Shown here: piece after piece, positions 1 to 11,542 of the stretch
Position numbering within the stretch: position 1 is the first letter of the stretch
Layout: the number at the start of each line of letters is the position of its first letter
Source: Costus lasius
Lineage: Eukaryota; Streptophyta; Magnoliopsida; Zingiberales; Costaceae
Length of the DNA stretch: 64,000 bases
Reading direction: 5' to 3'
Assembly (NCBI GenBank): GCA_027563935.2
Contig: CM050450.1
Span: 30,181,439-30,245,438 of the forward strand
The notes under the pieces: generated by a model
What the model saw: only the letters and a program-made list of their open reading frames with translations
Databases searched by the model: none
Told to the model about the DNA's origin: nothing
Translations under genes and position numbers: made by a program

Positions 1-564
1 CAGAGGTTAGGGTTGAGTGTGATGAGATGGGGATTTCTGATCTTATCATACATCTCAAAGGTCTCTTCACACCATGCTCTATAGACAATGATCAGGAGAG
101 TTCTGTTGGATCTTCAGAGTGTATGCCTAAATCTGAGAATGACTATGGTTCTGTATCTTCGAAGCTAATACTTCGGAAGACGGGGAATGCATGGGTATTT
201 CAAAGAGGATTAATGGCCAAGAAGAGCATGACAAAGAAGAAGGGATGTAATCCATCCGCTTCAGGTATTGTGTTACCAAGGTCTTTATGTCTACTTCTTA
301 TTCATGGGTACTAGGTACCGCATGTGAGGCTCACATATGTTTTACATGTGTAGGAGCTCAAAAGAAGTAGGACGATTAGGCTTGATGGGATCGACTCTCG
401 GGTCAGGGACAGAGCATTGGATGCTGCTGTTGATATCATCTCACTGCCTTGAAGACTTTATCTAGAACTTTATGTATCAGCTTATGTATTAGAACATCAT
501 TCCTTTTGGAAAGGATTTCAGTTTGAAAAAATAAATGATATTTTATTTAAATAGATGTTCTATT
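1..564 (+). pseudogene. Decayed copia gag-protease fragment
   Basis: The stretch around 225-480 aligns by eye, base for base in patches, with the gag-protease junction of the copia elements at 4615-4860 and 49910-50140. It has the run of Lys codons, the Ser-Gly stretch, 'SWVL.TACEAH', then 'ELK'. The catalytic Asp codon of the protease (GAC in the related copies) reads GGT here, and stop codons break the frame after about 312. The sequence before 225 is probably the rest of gag but I could not align it. It is an old relative of the neighbouring element and the target into which copia A inserted at 565. The other half of this old element is not recognisable in the window. Confidence 0.6.
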
Positions 565-2268
565 TGTTGGGGTATGCCCTTAAGGCTAATGTTTGAGGCC
601 TTGGGATTCTTTCAGTATCATGTATAAACTCTTATGTTTATAAAGGCAATGGTTGTTATTCAGTTTGTTACATTATCTGCTGCAATATGTATACTTCTGA
701 ATAATGTCTCAATGCTGTTCAGCTTGGCTGACATGCTGTAATGTCCTTAGTCGAGATATCTTGGTGAACATGAGACAGCCTTGATATGATTGAGACTAAT
801 ATGTGTTCTAATCTTATAGGATGCTTCGAGCATGGAATAAGATGTAGACTCATGGGTACATTGGATGTACTGGACAGACCCTACTAGGATATTCAATTGC
901 TTGTCACAATGTGAATAATCCTTGTTTGCAACAAGTGGCACATTTCCTCTGACTTGAGATCACTTGTGTTTCTAAATGATGATTGTCATTGTTTTGAGGT
1001 AGTTCAATATCATTTGAAACATAATGGTTATAGACTATCTTGGATAATGAGCATGAGTCATGTTAGGGCACTAGTGATAGATATAGGATTGCCGTCTCCT
1101 TGTTTGGAGTGTGATGTTCTAAAGGGGCCCCCCTGAATGAGATGATTGAGAAAGTGTATGGCCATACCCAGGTGACTATGTTCATCTGATCTAATCATGC
1201 TCATCATATTGGAGTTACAGGCTTGACACGCTTGTCCAATAAAGAACATCCAGTGGCAAAGGAAGCATGTATGCCTAGTGAAGTGGATTCACACTTGTGC
1301 TGTGGTTTGGGTGTAGTCTTGGAAGACTCTTTTCTTTATATCGGGAGACAGTGATGTGTTGCTAGATACCCCTCACTGATCGTGATAACGTAAGTTATCG
1401 TTACCGACATTTAAAGGAAACCCTTAGGGTCGCACAATTTGATGATATGGCTTACTTAAGTCAGATCGTGTGGACTGAATTGTTTGGGTTCAGTTTAAAG
1501 GGATTTAATCTCTGATTGTAAGTGAGATCTAGTCTGATCATGTTTGATTGATTAGGGCTTGAGATCGGTAAGCTTCGATCGAGAGAATGGATGTTAGATC
1601 GGTGAGATCATGAACATCAAGAGATGAACGGTCAGATCTAGAACCTTAGGGTTTAATTTGATCTGGACCAAAGGCTTGGCTTAATTGGTCTTTGAACCAA
1701 ACCAATTTGAACTGGCTCATCAAGTGAGCGCTTGGTTCAATTGGAGGATGAGTTTCGGAAGGTTCATGAACGCATGAACGCTTGGAGTTAGGGACTTTCT
1801 ATATTTGGAAAGTCGGTTTTCAATTTGAGAAAACGTCTCCACGTTTTGAGTGAAAATGACTCCACTTCGTTTTGTGACATCCTCTCACCTCTTCCTCACG
1901 ACGACTCTCGTGTGTGGAGATAGAACTCACGCCAAGGAAGAGTGGGGCAAGCCTAGTAATCGTCTCTTCATCCCTTCAAGCGATCAAGGATACTTTGGAG
2001 CCTTGCTAGCACAAGGAGTGACAAAGGAGTAGGCCATCTTCCTCTTGTGTTCGATTCCCTTTGGAGAAGAAGCAATCGACTCTTTGCTTCCAAGGCGCCA
2101 TCTAAGCTATGGTAATGGTATGATCGTTTTTGTTGATCTTTGCAAGCTTTTTTATCTAGTTCATCATATAACATGCAAGTTGATCTTGAAACCCTAGCTT
2201 CCGTTGCAAATTTTTTATATGCGCCACCTATTAGGGTTTCGCCCCCTTTGGCTTTAGGGGACCTTTCA
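565..2268 (+). repeat. 5' LTR of copia A
   Basis: The LTR begins TGTTGGGGTATGCCC and ends in CA at 2268, immediately followed by a primer site. It is 1704 bp against 1700 bp for the LTRs of copia B, and it is clearly the same family with scattered differences. Since the partner LTR of copy A is lost, its age cannot be read from LTR divergence. Confidence 0.92.
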
Positions 2269-2270
2269 AT

Positions 2271-2282
2271 TGGTATCAGAGC
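2271..2282 (+). other. Primer binding site of copia A (tRNA-iMet)
   Basis: TGGTATCAGAGC lies two bases after the LTR end. This is the standard plant copia site complementary to the 3' end of initiator tRNA-Met, from which minus-strand cDNA is primed. Confidence 0.93.
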
Positions 2283-3837
2283 ATGCGGTTAATGTATGTT
2301 ATTATGATTGCTTGATGCATTTCGTGATCCATGTTTGCGCTTGTAAGCTTAGATCTAGAGAACATGCGAATTTACATGATGAAACTTGATGTATATTTTT
2401 CATATGGCGCATGTATGTTGGCGCTTGTTATTTTTTGTTAAATCGAAATCACTTGCGCGCCTCTACTTTAGATCTAATGCACCTACTATAAACCCTTAGA
2501 CGGGTTGATGGAGTTGAAGTCATCCTCTAGGTAAGATCCAACCAGTCTGATCAGATCATCTGACAGCCTAGATGGGTCGACCAGATGGCACCTGTGCGCA
2601 AGCACAAGGTGGCTATAGGTCGACTGCAGACAGGCGTGTAGCGAGGTCTGGTTGAGACAACCAGTGAACGCACATGAGTTAGGCCCGGGGTCACACCCGC
2701 TTGCCAGAACTCATGAAGGTTGTTCAGCCCTTGGCGCATGCATGGTTGACCATTACGTCGACTCAAGTCAGTTAGGACTTGGTGCATGCAAGGGCAGTGG
2801 ATCTGACTAGACATGATGAGTGGATCCCTATTAATGGACCGTTGTAAGGTAGTAGGGCACATAAGACAAATAAAATTGATTCCGATGGGATTTTGAAAAA
2901 TTTTATTTTGTTGATGTATCACATATTGATTGGATGCCATGATGCTTGTTTATTTCATCTTATGTGGGTTGCCCAATTAATGTGTGCTGTGCTGGGGCCT
3001 GCGTGCCTGGATTAAAAATGTAAATTATTATATTTGTGATCTGCGCATCACATTTTAATTAATTTATTGTGTAATTGACCTGCGTGTCAATCTTGTCTAG
3101 ATAGATTAAATTGTAATTTTAATCAGACAAGAGCACAGAGCACACTTGGCAGAGGCGCATGCAGCAGAGGCTTGACCAGGTGGGAGGTCTAGGGTTCAAC
3201 CCTATGACAGGCGCATTTACCTGGTGGGCGCACCTGAGCTGCAATGGGCGCTTGGGCCCTGGTCTGGGCCAGTTGAGATGCAAATGACTCATGAAGAGCC
3301 GTGTTGTACCCACTCAGTGGGCACGCCCATCTAACTTCAGACGGTGTGTGATTTCACCTGCGTGTTACAGAGAAGGGATTTATCGCTTCTCGTTGCTCAG
3401 CATAGCACGTGGTGGTCCAGGGAGTAGGTCAGGTCAGCTTGACCATGTAGGCTACATATGGGGCATATGTTAGCTATATGGAGGCAGCCATCTATGGGAT
3501 CAGAGACTGTGTTGTACCAACTCAGTTGGCACAGTCTGCTGGATTGCCCAGATGAAGGGGAATCGCACGGGTTGGCGATTGGCAGGGACTGCCTACCAGA
3601 AATTAGTGCTTGTACTCTCTGTGCATCTTATCTCGCCTGAGCGGGACGCGGAGACCAAGTATGAAATCTGGATCCCATCTCACTAAAAGAGTGTTACTCT
3701 TTCGGACTGTTTACTGGATTTTTTAGTCAGATAAAATAGTGAGAAAAGAATCTTTCTTAAGTCCTGGATTGATTCTAAACATTGATACTGACCTTGCTGT
3801 TCTTGCATTGTTGTAGATTCCTGCAGCAACGAACACC
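2283..3837 (+). other. Leader of copia A with two paired hairpins
   Basis: An untranslated leader of about 1.55 kb between primer site and gag start. It holds two look-alike stem-loops. At 3300-3325, CGTG/CACG flank CCCACTCAGTGGG. At 3504-3537, AGACTGTG/CACAGTCT flank CCAACTCAGTTGG. Further perfect short stems follow, AATCGC/GCGATT and GGCAG/CTGCC near 3560-3595. Compared with copia B, this leader lacks about 260 bases before the first hairpin and has about 55 extra bases around 3145-3220. A role in RNA packaging or dimerisation is an inference from position and palindromic loops. Confidence 0.7.
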
Positions 3838-6800
3838 ATGAGCTTCAATGTGCGATCCCTACTGGAAAGGGAGAAGTTTGCTGGGCCAAACTTCTCGGAC
3901 TGGTACGGACACCTTAAGATTGTTCTTAAGGCAGAGAGGAAACTGTATGTCCTCGAGACGGCTATACTGCCTCAACCCGCTCCGAATGCCGCAAGGGCGG
4001 TTCGGGAAGCCTATGAAAAGCATGTCAATGATAGCATTGATGTCGCTTGCCTGATGCTAGCGTCTATGACGCCACAGCTGCAGCGTCAGCATGAGGATAT
4101 GTCTGCTATAGAAATTATAGCAAACCTCAAGATGCTGTATGCTGCATAGGCGAGGACTGAACGCTATAATTTGACCAAGCTTTTCTTTCAGAGGAAACTG
4201 GCTGAAGGGAGTCCAGTGGGAGCTCACGTGCTCAAGATGATTGGGCACAAAGAGGCTCTAGAGAAACTGGGGCATACCATCAATCAGGAGCTTGCTGTAG
4301 ACATTATTCTGCAGTCTCTCCCGGCCTCTTTCGATCCGTTCATTATTAATTTTAATATGAACAAGATCGACTGTACTCCGGCAGAGTTGCTGAATATGCT
4401 CTTGACTACAGAGGAGACTCTAAAGGGAAAGCCTTCAACCTCTGTCTTGATGTTTCCTTCCAGGAACAAGAAGAAGGGGAAGAAGGGCAAAGCCCCTGTC
4501 AAGAACTACAACAAGGCTCTGAAACAAAAGGTTAAGCGGTCGAAGGAATACAGATGTTTCCATTGTGGCCAGCTAGGTCACTGGAAAAAGGACTGTAAAG
4601 CGCTCCAAGGAGACAAGAAGGGAAGCATCGCTTCTGGCTCAAGTATTTTTGTGACTGAAGTCATGATATCCTCTTCTTCTATTTCATGGGTGTTGGACAC
4701 TGCATGTGGAGTTCACATTTGTTCAAATGTACAGGAACTCAAGAGAAGAAGACAGGTGGGACAGCATGAGGTGGACCTATGAGTTGGAAATGGGGCACGG
4801 GTTGCTGCTGTTGCTGTAGGAGAATATCACATCTCATTACCATCTGGACTTGTATTAGAACTGAACAATTGTTATTTTGTACCAAGCATTACCAAAAATA
4901 TTATCTCCATTCCTGCTCTTGTCAGGAAAGGGTTTTCCTTTGAATGCAAGACTTCAAAGTGTGTTCTTTCTTTAGATAATATTGTTTATGCTACTGGGTC
5001 AATTAACAATGGGTTATTCATGTTGGACATGGAATGTTCTATACAAAATATTGATAATAAGAAAGCCAAGTATGCTGATGACAGCACCTTGCTATGGCAT
5101 AGTCGTTTAGGCCATATTAACAAGAAACGCATTAAGCGGTTGCATGACCATGGACTGCTGGGATCATTCTCCTATGAGGAGATTGATACATGCAAAGCTT
5201 GTTTATTGGGCAAAATGACGAAGTCTCCTTTTCCTAACAAAGGTCAAAGGGCTTCAGGTTTACTTGACCTTATACACAGTGATGTGTGTGGGCCATTTAG
5301 TAAACATGCCAGAGGTGGCTATTCGTACTTCATTACCTTTACTGATGATTTCAGTAGATATGGGTATGTCTATCTAATGAGACATAAGAATGAATCTTTT
5401 GACAAGTTCAAAGAGTTCAAAAATGAAGTACAGAATCAGCTAGGCCGAAATATCAAGTCACTTCGCTCAGATCGAGGTGGAGAATACCTAAGTCGAGAGT
5501 TTACTGACTATCTGAAGGAGTGTGGGATTATCTCACAGCTCACTCCACCAGGAACACCGCAATGGAATGGTGTGTCCGAGAGGAGGAACAGAACCTTACT
5601 GGATATGGTTCGTTCTATGATGAGTCAGGCTACTCTACCTTACTCCTTTTGGGGATTTGCACTGGAAACAGCTGCAAAGGTACTAAACCGAGTGCCATCC
5701 AAGGCAGTTTCAAAGACTCCATATGAGTTATGGTATGGGAAACAGCCGAGCTTGACATTTATTAAGATCTGGGGTTGCGAGGCTTATGTCAAAAAGCTCG
5801 CCTCTGGGAAACTAGAGAGTAGATCTGAGAAATACATCTTTGTCGGTTACCCTAAGGAAACTAAGGGTTATTATTTCTACGATCCCAATGAGAACAAGGT
5901 ATTTGTTGCTCGGACGGCCATATTTCTTGAGAAGGAGTTTCTTCTGCAAGAGGCCAGTGGGAGAGAAATAAAGCTGGATGAGAATCCAGAGGAAGGACAA
6001 AGTGGTCAAGCACAGTTGGATGAGCCTGAGCCGGTAGAACAGGTTACTAAACAACCTGAGGCTCAGATATCACGGGAACCGCGAAGATCGGGAAGGATCC
6101 GTCGACAGCCTGAGCGCTATGACGGAGTCTACATCATTGATAATGATGAACCCCTTACTTATGCGGATGCGATCAGTGGACCGGAGTCAGCGAGATGGCT
6201 TGAAGCTATGCGCGCCGAGATGGACTCCATGTCAGATAACCAAGTCTGGGATTTGGTTGATCCGCCTCCGGGAGTTATCCCTATAGGCTGTAAATGGATC
6301 TTCAAGAAGAAGATTGACATGGATGGTAACGTGGTTACCTATAAAGGCAGGCTAGTTGCGAAAGGTTTCAAACAAATCTACGGGATAGATTATGATGAAA
6401 CTTTCTCACCTGTAGCTATGTTTAAGTCTATTCGGATTCTTTTCGCGATAGCAGCATATTACGATTATGAGATCTGGCAAATGGATGTGAAGACGGCTTT
6501 CCTTAATGGAAATCTGGATGAGGATGTGTATATGACACAACCAGAAGGTTTCACTAATCCATCAGATCGTCATAAGATATGCAAGTTAAAGAAGTCTATT
6601 TATGGACTTAAACAAGCATCTAGGAGCTGGAATATTCGTTTTGATGAATCAGTCAGTGAATTTGGTTTCATCAAGAACGAGGATGACCCGTGTGTATATA
6701 AGAGGTTTAGTGGGAGCGTGATTACTTTCTTAGTCCTCTACGTCGATGATATCTTGATCATTGGAAACGATATTCCTGAAATGCATGCGGTTAAGGCATG

Positions 6801-6931
6801 GTTAAGGAAATATTTTCAGATGAAAGATCTAGGAGAAGCAGCCTATGTATTAGGTGTGAAGATCTACAGGGATAGATCTAAGAGGCTTCTCGGGCTGTGC
6901 CAGAGTACTTACATCGATAAAGTCCTGGAGA
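3838..6931 (+). pseudogene. Copia A gag-pol polyprotein, two nonsense codons, no RNase H
   Basis: One reading frame from ATG 3838, the same start as in copia B. Order: gag; a CCHC zinc knuckle (CX2CX4HX4C, from about 4555); aspartic protease with 'WVLDTACG' (about 4688); GAG-pre-integrase 'HSRLGHI' (about 5098); integrase core with the expected Asp, Asp and Glu in 'HSDVCGP', 'SDRGGEY' and 'NGVSERRN'; and RT with the 'YVDDIL' box (about 6740). The frame is stopped by TAG at 4147-4149 (CAG in copy B) and TGA at 4780-4782 (CGA in copy B). Both are single C-to-T changes, one at a CHG and one at a CG site. It ends at the 6931 junction without RNase H. Confidence 0.92.
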
Positions 6932-8489
6932 AGCCATCAGGTTGTGTCATATACACATCCTCAGTCAGCTTCCCGTTAAGGAACGCTGTTTTCACATCCA
7001 TCTGCCATATCTCATAGTCATGATATGCAGCTATAGCAAGCAGAATCCGAATGGATTTAATCATGGCAACTGGCGAGAAGGTTTCATCATAGTCCACCCC
7101 GTGGACTTGTTTAAATCCTTTAGCCACTAGTCTACCCTTATAGGTAACTATTTTGCCATCCATGTCTGTCTTCTTCTTGAAGACCCATTTGCACCCTATG
7201 GGTTTTACCCCATCAGGCAGCTCAACCAAATCCCAGACTTGGTTAGCTGACATGGAATCCATCTCAGATCTCATGGCGTCAAGCCATTTCTCGGAGTCCG
7301 GTCCACTGACCGCCTCATCATAGGTTCTAGGTTCATCCTCAATGATGAAGATCCCATCGTGTTGGGTCGGTAGCGACCCATACCTTTCAGGTGCACGACG
7401 AATTCTCCCAGACCTACGCGGGACCTGTGTCTGAGCTTCAGGTTGCCTAGCAACCGGTGCAGGTGGCTCAGATTCCATCTCTTTGTCTTGTGCTTGCACT
7501 TGGACCTCATCCAAGTCAAACTTCCTCCCACTAACTTCTTTCATAAGAAATTCTTTCTCTAGAAAGACAGCACCCCGAGCAACAAAAACTTTGTTCTCGG
7601 TTGGGACATAGAAGTAGTATCCTTTAGTTTCCTTAGGATACCCCACAAACACACACTTATCAGATCTAGGTTCTAGCTTGCTAGAATCCTGACGTTTGAC
7701 ATAAGCCTCACATCCCCAGATCCTGATAAACGTGAGATTACGGCGTCTCCCACTCCACACCTCGTATGGTATTTTGGAGACACTCTTAGATGGAACATTA
7801 TTCAGTATCAGAGAAGCTGTTTCTAGTGCATGCCCCCAGAATGATGAAGGTAGAGTTGCATGACTCATCATGGATCGAACCATATCCAATAAAGTTTGAT
7901 TTCTCCTTTCAGACACACCATTCCATTGAGGTGTTCCAGGAGGAGTGAGTTGGGATATGATCCCACACTCTCTCAGATAGTCAAAGAACTCACCACTCAG
8001 GTATTCTCCACCTCGATCTCATCGAAGAGCTTTAATGGATCTTCCAAGCTGGTTCTCTACTTCATTCTTGAACTCCTTGAATTTCTCAAAGGATTTAGAT
8101 TTATGTCTCATTAAGTAGACATAACCATACCTACTGAAGTCATCAGTAAAGGTAATGAAGTAGCTGTACCCTCCTCTGGCTTGTTTATTGAAGGGCCCAC
8201 ACACATCAGTATGTATGAGATCCAATAAACCTTCTGCCCTCTCACCAATCTTGGTGAAGGGCGCCTTTGTCATTTTCCCTAATAAACAAGGTTCACAAGT
8301 ATCAAATTCCTCCAAGGAACTTGAATCTAACAATCCATTTGCATGGAGTTGTTGGATGCGATTCTTATTTATATGGGCTAATCGACAGTGCCATAGGAAA
8401 GCACCAACTGAACCACTCAGTTTGGTCCTCTTATTGCTTATGTTACAAATAGAACTTTCCATATCCAAGATATATAGACCATTGCACAA
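6932..8489 (-). pseudogene. Copia X integrase and N-terminal RT
   Basis: The minus-strand frame continues the gag-protease half at 19103-20298. It encodes the end of the protease-linker, GAG-pre-integrase ('LAHINKNRI'), integrase ('HTDVCGP', 'NGVSERRN'), and the first part of RT through 'VYMTQPDGF'. It is cut at 6932, before the catalytic 'YVDD' box. One in-frame stop, TGA at 8021-8019, falls where the relatives have a Ser codon next to the second integrase Asp. The change is not the C-to-T type seen elsewhere in this window. The apparent Met start near 8501 lies inside the inserted gypsy LTR and is not real. Confidence 0.9.
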
Positions 8490-11416
8490 TGTAAGATCCA
8501 AGGATCTTAAGTCCTTGTAAGCATTATTTGGATTTAAATAAAATCATTAGCTGTGATATTTTATTATGATTTAAGTAAAATTATTGGATGCTAATTAACT
8601 GGCTTATTGATTGTTTAATTGTAATTATTTGATTTGAGTCTATTTGGTTGTTAATTTATTGTAAATTAATTAGAGATTATTTGTTTGATTATTGGCTGTT
8701 AATTTATGATAAATTATTATTGGTTGTTCATGATAAATTAATTAGGATTTATGGGTTGTAAATTGTAAGTTAATTAATTAGACCTTATTGGATATTAACT
8801 AAATCCTTATTGGATTTGCGCTTAAGTGAATTAATTAATTGGATGTTAATTTAAATTCATATTGGATTTTCACTTAAACCATGGGTTATTGGGTTACACT
8901 TAAATTAGATGGATATTAGATTTAAAATTCGAAATTATTAGTTAAATGGGTTAAACCCTATTTGAATTAATTGATTAATGGGTTTAAAATTTAAAAACCC
9001 AAAGTTTAAGTGGTAATATCGGCTAGGGTGGAGATTTTAGCGATATTTTGCTTGGAAGAAATCTTGGGCGACGGCTTGGAGGCTTGGAGGCGAAAACCCT
9101 TTCTTCCTCTTCCTTTCTTCCATTGGCCGGCATCTTTGGTTTGGGTGGCGTTTTCTTCCTTTGGTGGCGATTCTTGGTAGAACTTCAAGCCTTAGACGAA
9201 TTGTTTTTGGAGAGTTTTCACCTTGTGTTCTCGGTTAAGAGGTGAGTGGGGTGTCTAATCGATTTCTATCTATTTGTTTGTGTTAATTGATGTGTTAGAT
9301 GATATATTTGCTTGTTGGAAATCTTACCATGCTAAAACCGAAATTCAAGACTTCACCATGATGAAAACCGAATTTTGTAAAGTTGATTATATCATGAAAA
9401 CCGAATTTTACAAAGGTGATTATATGATGATTATTTAACCGAAAATTTGTATGAAATTTAAGGTATTTTTATAGGAATTTTGGTAGCATTAAATCATTGA
9501 ATTTTGAGTATGAAATTCTTGTTAATTATAGTTAAACCGAAATCAATTTTGGTAACATTAAATCAATGATTTTTGTAGCATGTATGAAAACCGAAACCTT
9601 GTTAATTGTAGTTAAACCGAAATCTTGATAATATGTATGGAAGCCGAATTTGATGTTTTTAGTTAACATGTATGTGGTAGTTGTTTGAGAAATTGTTTGA
9701 GAAATTGTTTGAAAATTTTAAGTTGATTTTATAAGTATATGGTTATATACTTAGGGCTATGTTGAGAAATTGTTTGAGAAATTTGAGTGATAACATAGCA
9801 AGTTTTGACTGAACTAATTAGCATGAAATCTAAGGACTACACTATTTGAATATGAAATATTATGTGATATGTTATGAGATTTTTGGAATAATATGTGTTA
9901 TGTGATAGGTGATGTGAATTTGGAATAATATGTGTTATGTAACGGGTTATGTGAATTTGGAATATTATGTGGTTATGTGACTTATGAAAATTATGTGGTT
10001 ATGTGAATTCGGATATTATGTGCTATGTGATGGTTAGGACTAAGGCTAAGTGTAACTGTGTACTCAAAGGGGATAGTCCGTATGTGATATGTTAAGGGTT
10101 TGAATTTCAGCCCTGTATTTGATATGTGAGGGGGTTGATGTTCAGCCTGCCTATTATGATTATTGTGATGGGGGTTGATGTTCAGCCTGCCCGATATGAT
10201 TTCTGTGATGACTATCCTAGAGTCTAGTTGACACTTAGGAGTCCACCTTTGTGAAATATGGTATAAGATGTGTTTGTTGTCCAGTAGGAACCTTTTGGGA
10301 GAACGGGTTTTGACGCAAAGTGCCATGTCTTGGTCGGACAGGGGCCACCTCTTGATGTCATCACTCTCTTTTTGTGATATGGGGTGTCGTAGAGCAAAGT
10401 GCCACGTCATGATCTGGCGGGGGCCACCTCTTGAATCTACACACAATCCATCGATGTGTTTATGGGGTGATAGAGCAAAGTGCCACGTCGTGACCTGGCG
10501 GGGGCCACCTCTTGATTCTACTCACTGTCCATGTTTATGTGTTGCACGAGATTTTGCAGCTCCCAGTGCTTAGGCCAAAGCCGGGTTAGACCATATTGGT
10601 CACTACTGAATATGCTGGACAACTAGGTTAATTAAGTATGGATGTGTTTAGTTGGTTTAGAGTATAACTCTAGAACCTGAGTTTGTGAACATGAGTTTGT
10701 TATATGTTGGTGGGTACATCTGACTGTTTATATGACTTCTGTATTTAATCTTGTTATATGCCGACATAATGTCCTGTTAAAGATTTTAAAAATAATCTGC
10801 CTATATTTTTGAGTGTATGTTATGGATGGTCGATATAGACTATCCACTCACTGGGCTGTGTAGCTCACCCCTCCTTATTTTCAGGTGCAGAGCAGGGGCG
10901 CATTTCCAGTTAGCAATTTGTATGAATATCGTGATATGCCAGTAGACTTTTGTGTTTAATTATTTGGGGCCGGTTGTGGCCAAACTATATGAATGATATG
11001 AACTATGTGAATCATGAGACTATGTGAACTTGTGATGCCAGATTGTGGTAGTTAAATGATTTTGATTTTTGTGTCACCGCGGGCTTTAGCCTGGTTTCGG
11101 TGTTTGGTATGAGTTTATAAAATCGACTTTGTGGCTTTGCTTTGAATTTCGAATCGAATTGTATTTATGCCATCGGATTTGATATAACTGTTGCCTTGCA
11201 TATGTCTAGTGCAAGGATTGCGTGGTGGCAGGTACCCTTATGTGATTTATGAGATTTGTGTTTTGTGAATTTGTATGTATGGATTTATGGAAATTTTCAG
11301 ATCGTGTTTTTCTTGAACTCGGTTTTACCTAGCATATGAATCGATCTTATATGAAACATCCTGTATCATTTGTGAATTGTGCCATTTGTTTGGGGTTAAG
11401 ATAACGGGATGTTACA
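8490..11416 (+). repeat. 5' LTR of the Tekay-type gypsy
   Basis: 2927 bp, starting TGTAAGATCC and ending GATGTTACA, followed by three bases and the primer site. It contains AT-rich sequence at 8520-9000, about nine dispersed AAACCGAA-type motifs at 9335-9650, a 39-bp direct repeat (GGTTGATGTTCAGCC, near 10130 and 10170), and three tandem units of about 80 bp starting at 10315, 10394 and 10475. Short open frames inside, such as 9991-10446 (-), recur identically in the 3' LTR and do not look like genes. Confidence 0.96.
10315..10555 (+). repeat. Three ~80-bp tandem units inside the gypsy LTR
   Basis: Three units each begin GCAAAGTGCCA and contain a 'GGGGCCACCTCTTGA' block. They start at 10315, 10394 and 10475 (spacing 79 and 81 bp). 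Units 2 and 3 are nearly identical and unit 1 is more diverged. The same array is at 18001-18240 in the 3' LTR. Tandem units in an LTR often act as enhancers. That role is an inference. Confidence 0.8.
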
Positions 11417-11419
11417 GAA

Positions 11420-11430
11420 TGGTATCAGAG
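11420..11430 (+). other. Primer binding site of the gypsy (tRNA-iMet)
   Basis: TGGTATCAGAG, three bases after the 5' LTR, matches the initiator tRNA-Met 3' end. The next base is G rather than the usual C. Confidence 0.9.
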
Positions 11431-11542
11431 GAGTTGGCTAGCTAAAACTTAGTTTGGGGGAAAACATGTTTGTGTATTGCTAGACACCTGTTAGGTTTAT
11501 GATTGTTTTCCTGACTATGATATGTGTGTGTAGGCATTTAAG

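Larger units (their letters stand above)
565..6931 (+). mobile_element. Copia A: 3'-truncated Ty1/copia retrotransposon
   Basis: A copia element with 5' LTR, primer binding site, long leader and gag-pol in the order gag, protease, integrase, RT. It is close to the full-length copia B at 45659-54722. Similarity to B runs through 6931, just after the codons for the RT C-terminal 'YIDKVLE' motif, and stops abruptly. The RNase H domain, polypurine tract and 3' LTR are missing. The next base belongs to a different copia in the opposite orientation. The five bases before the LTR are ctatt (560-564), but with no right end the target-site duplication cannot be checked. Two in-frame stops break the polyprotein. 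The element cannot transpose by itself. Confidence 0.92.

Noticed and set aside
8019..8501. A separate 160-codon gene starting at 8501
   Set aside because: Its first codons lie in the inserted gypsy LTR. The frame is the interrupted copia X gag-pol.
10315..10555. CRISPR-like repeat-spacer array
   Set aside because: Three ~80-bp units that are repeated as a whole, in a plant retrotransposon LTR. There are no constant repeats with unique spacers.
9991..10573. Open frames of about 100-150 codons on both strands of the gypsy LTR
   Set aside because: They recur unchanged in the 3' LTR, overlap each other on opposite strands and hold no motif. They are chance frames in a young LTR.
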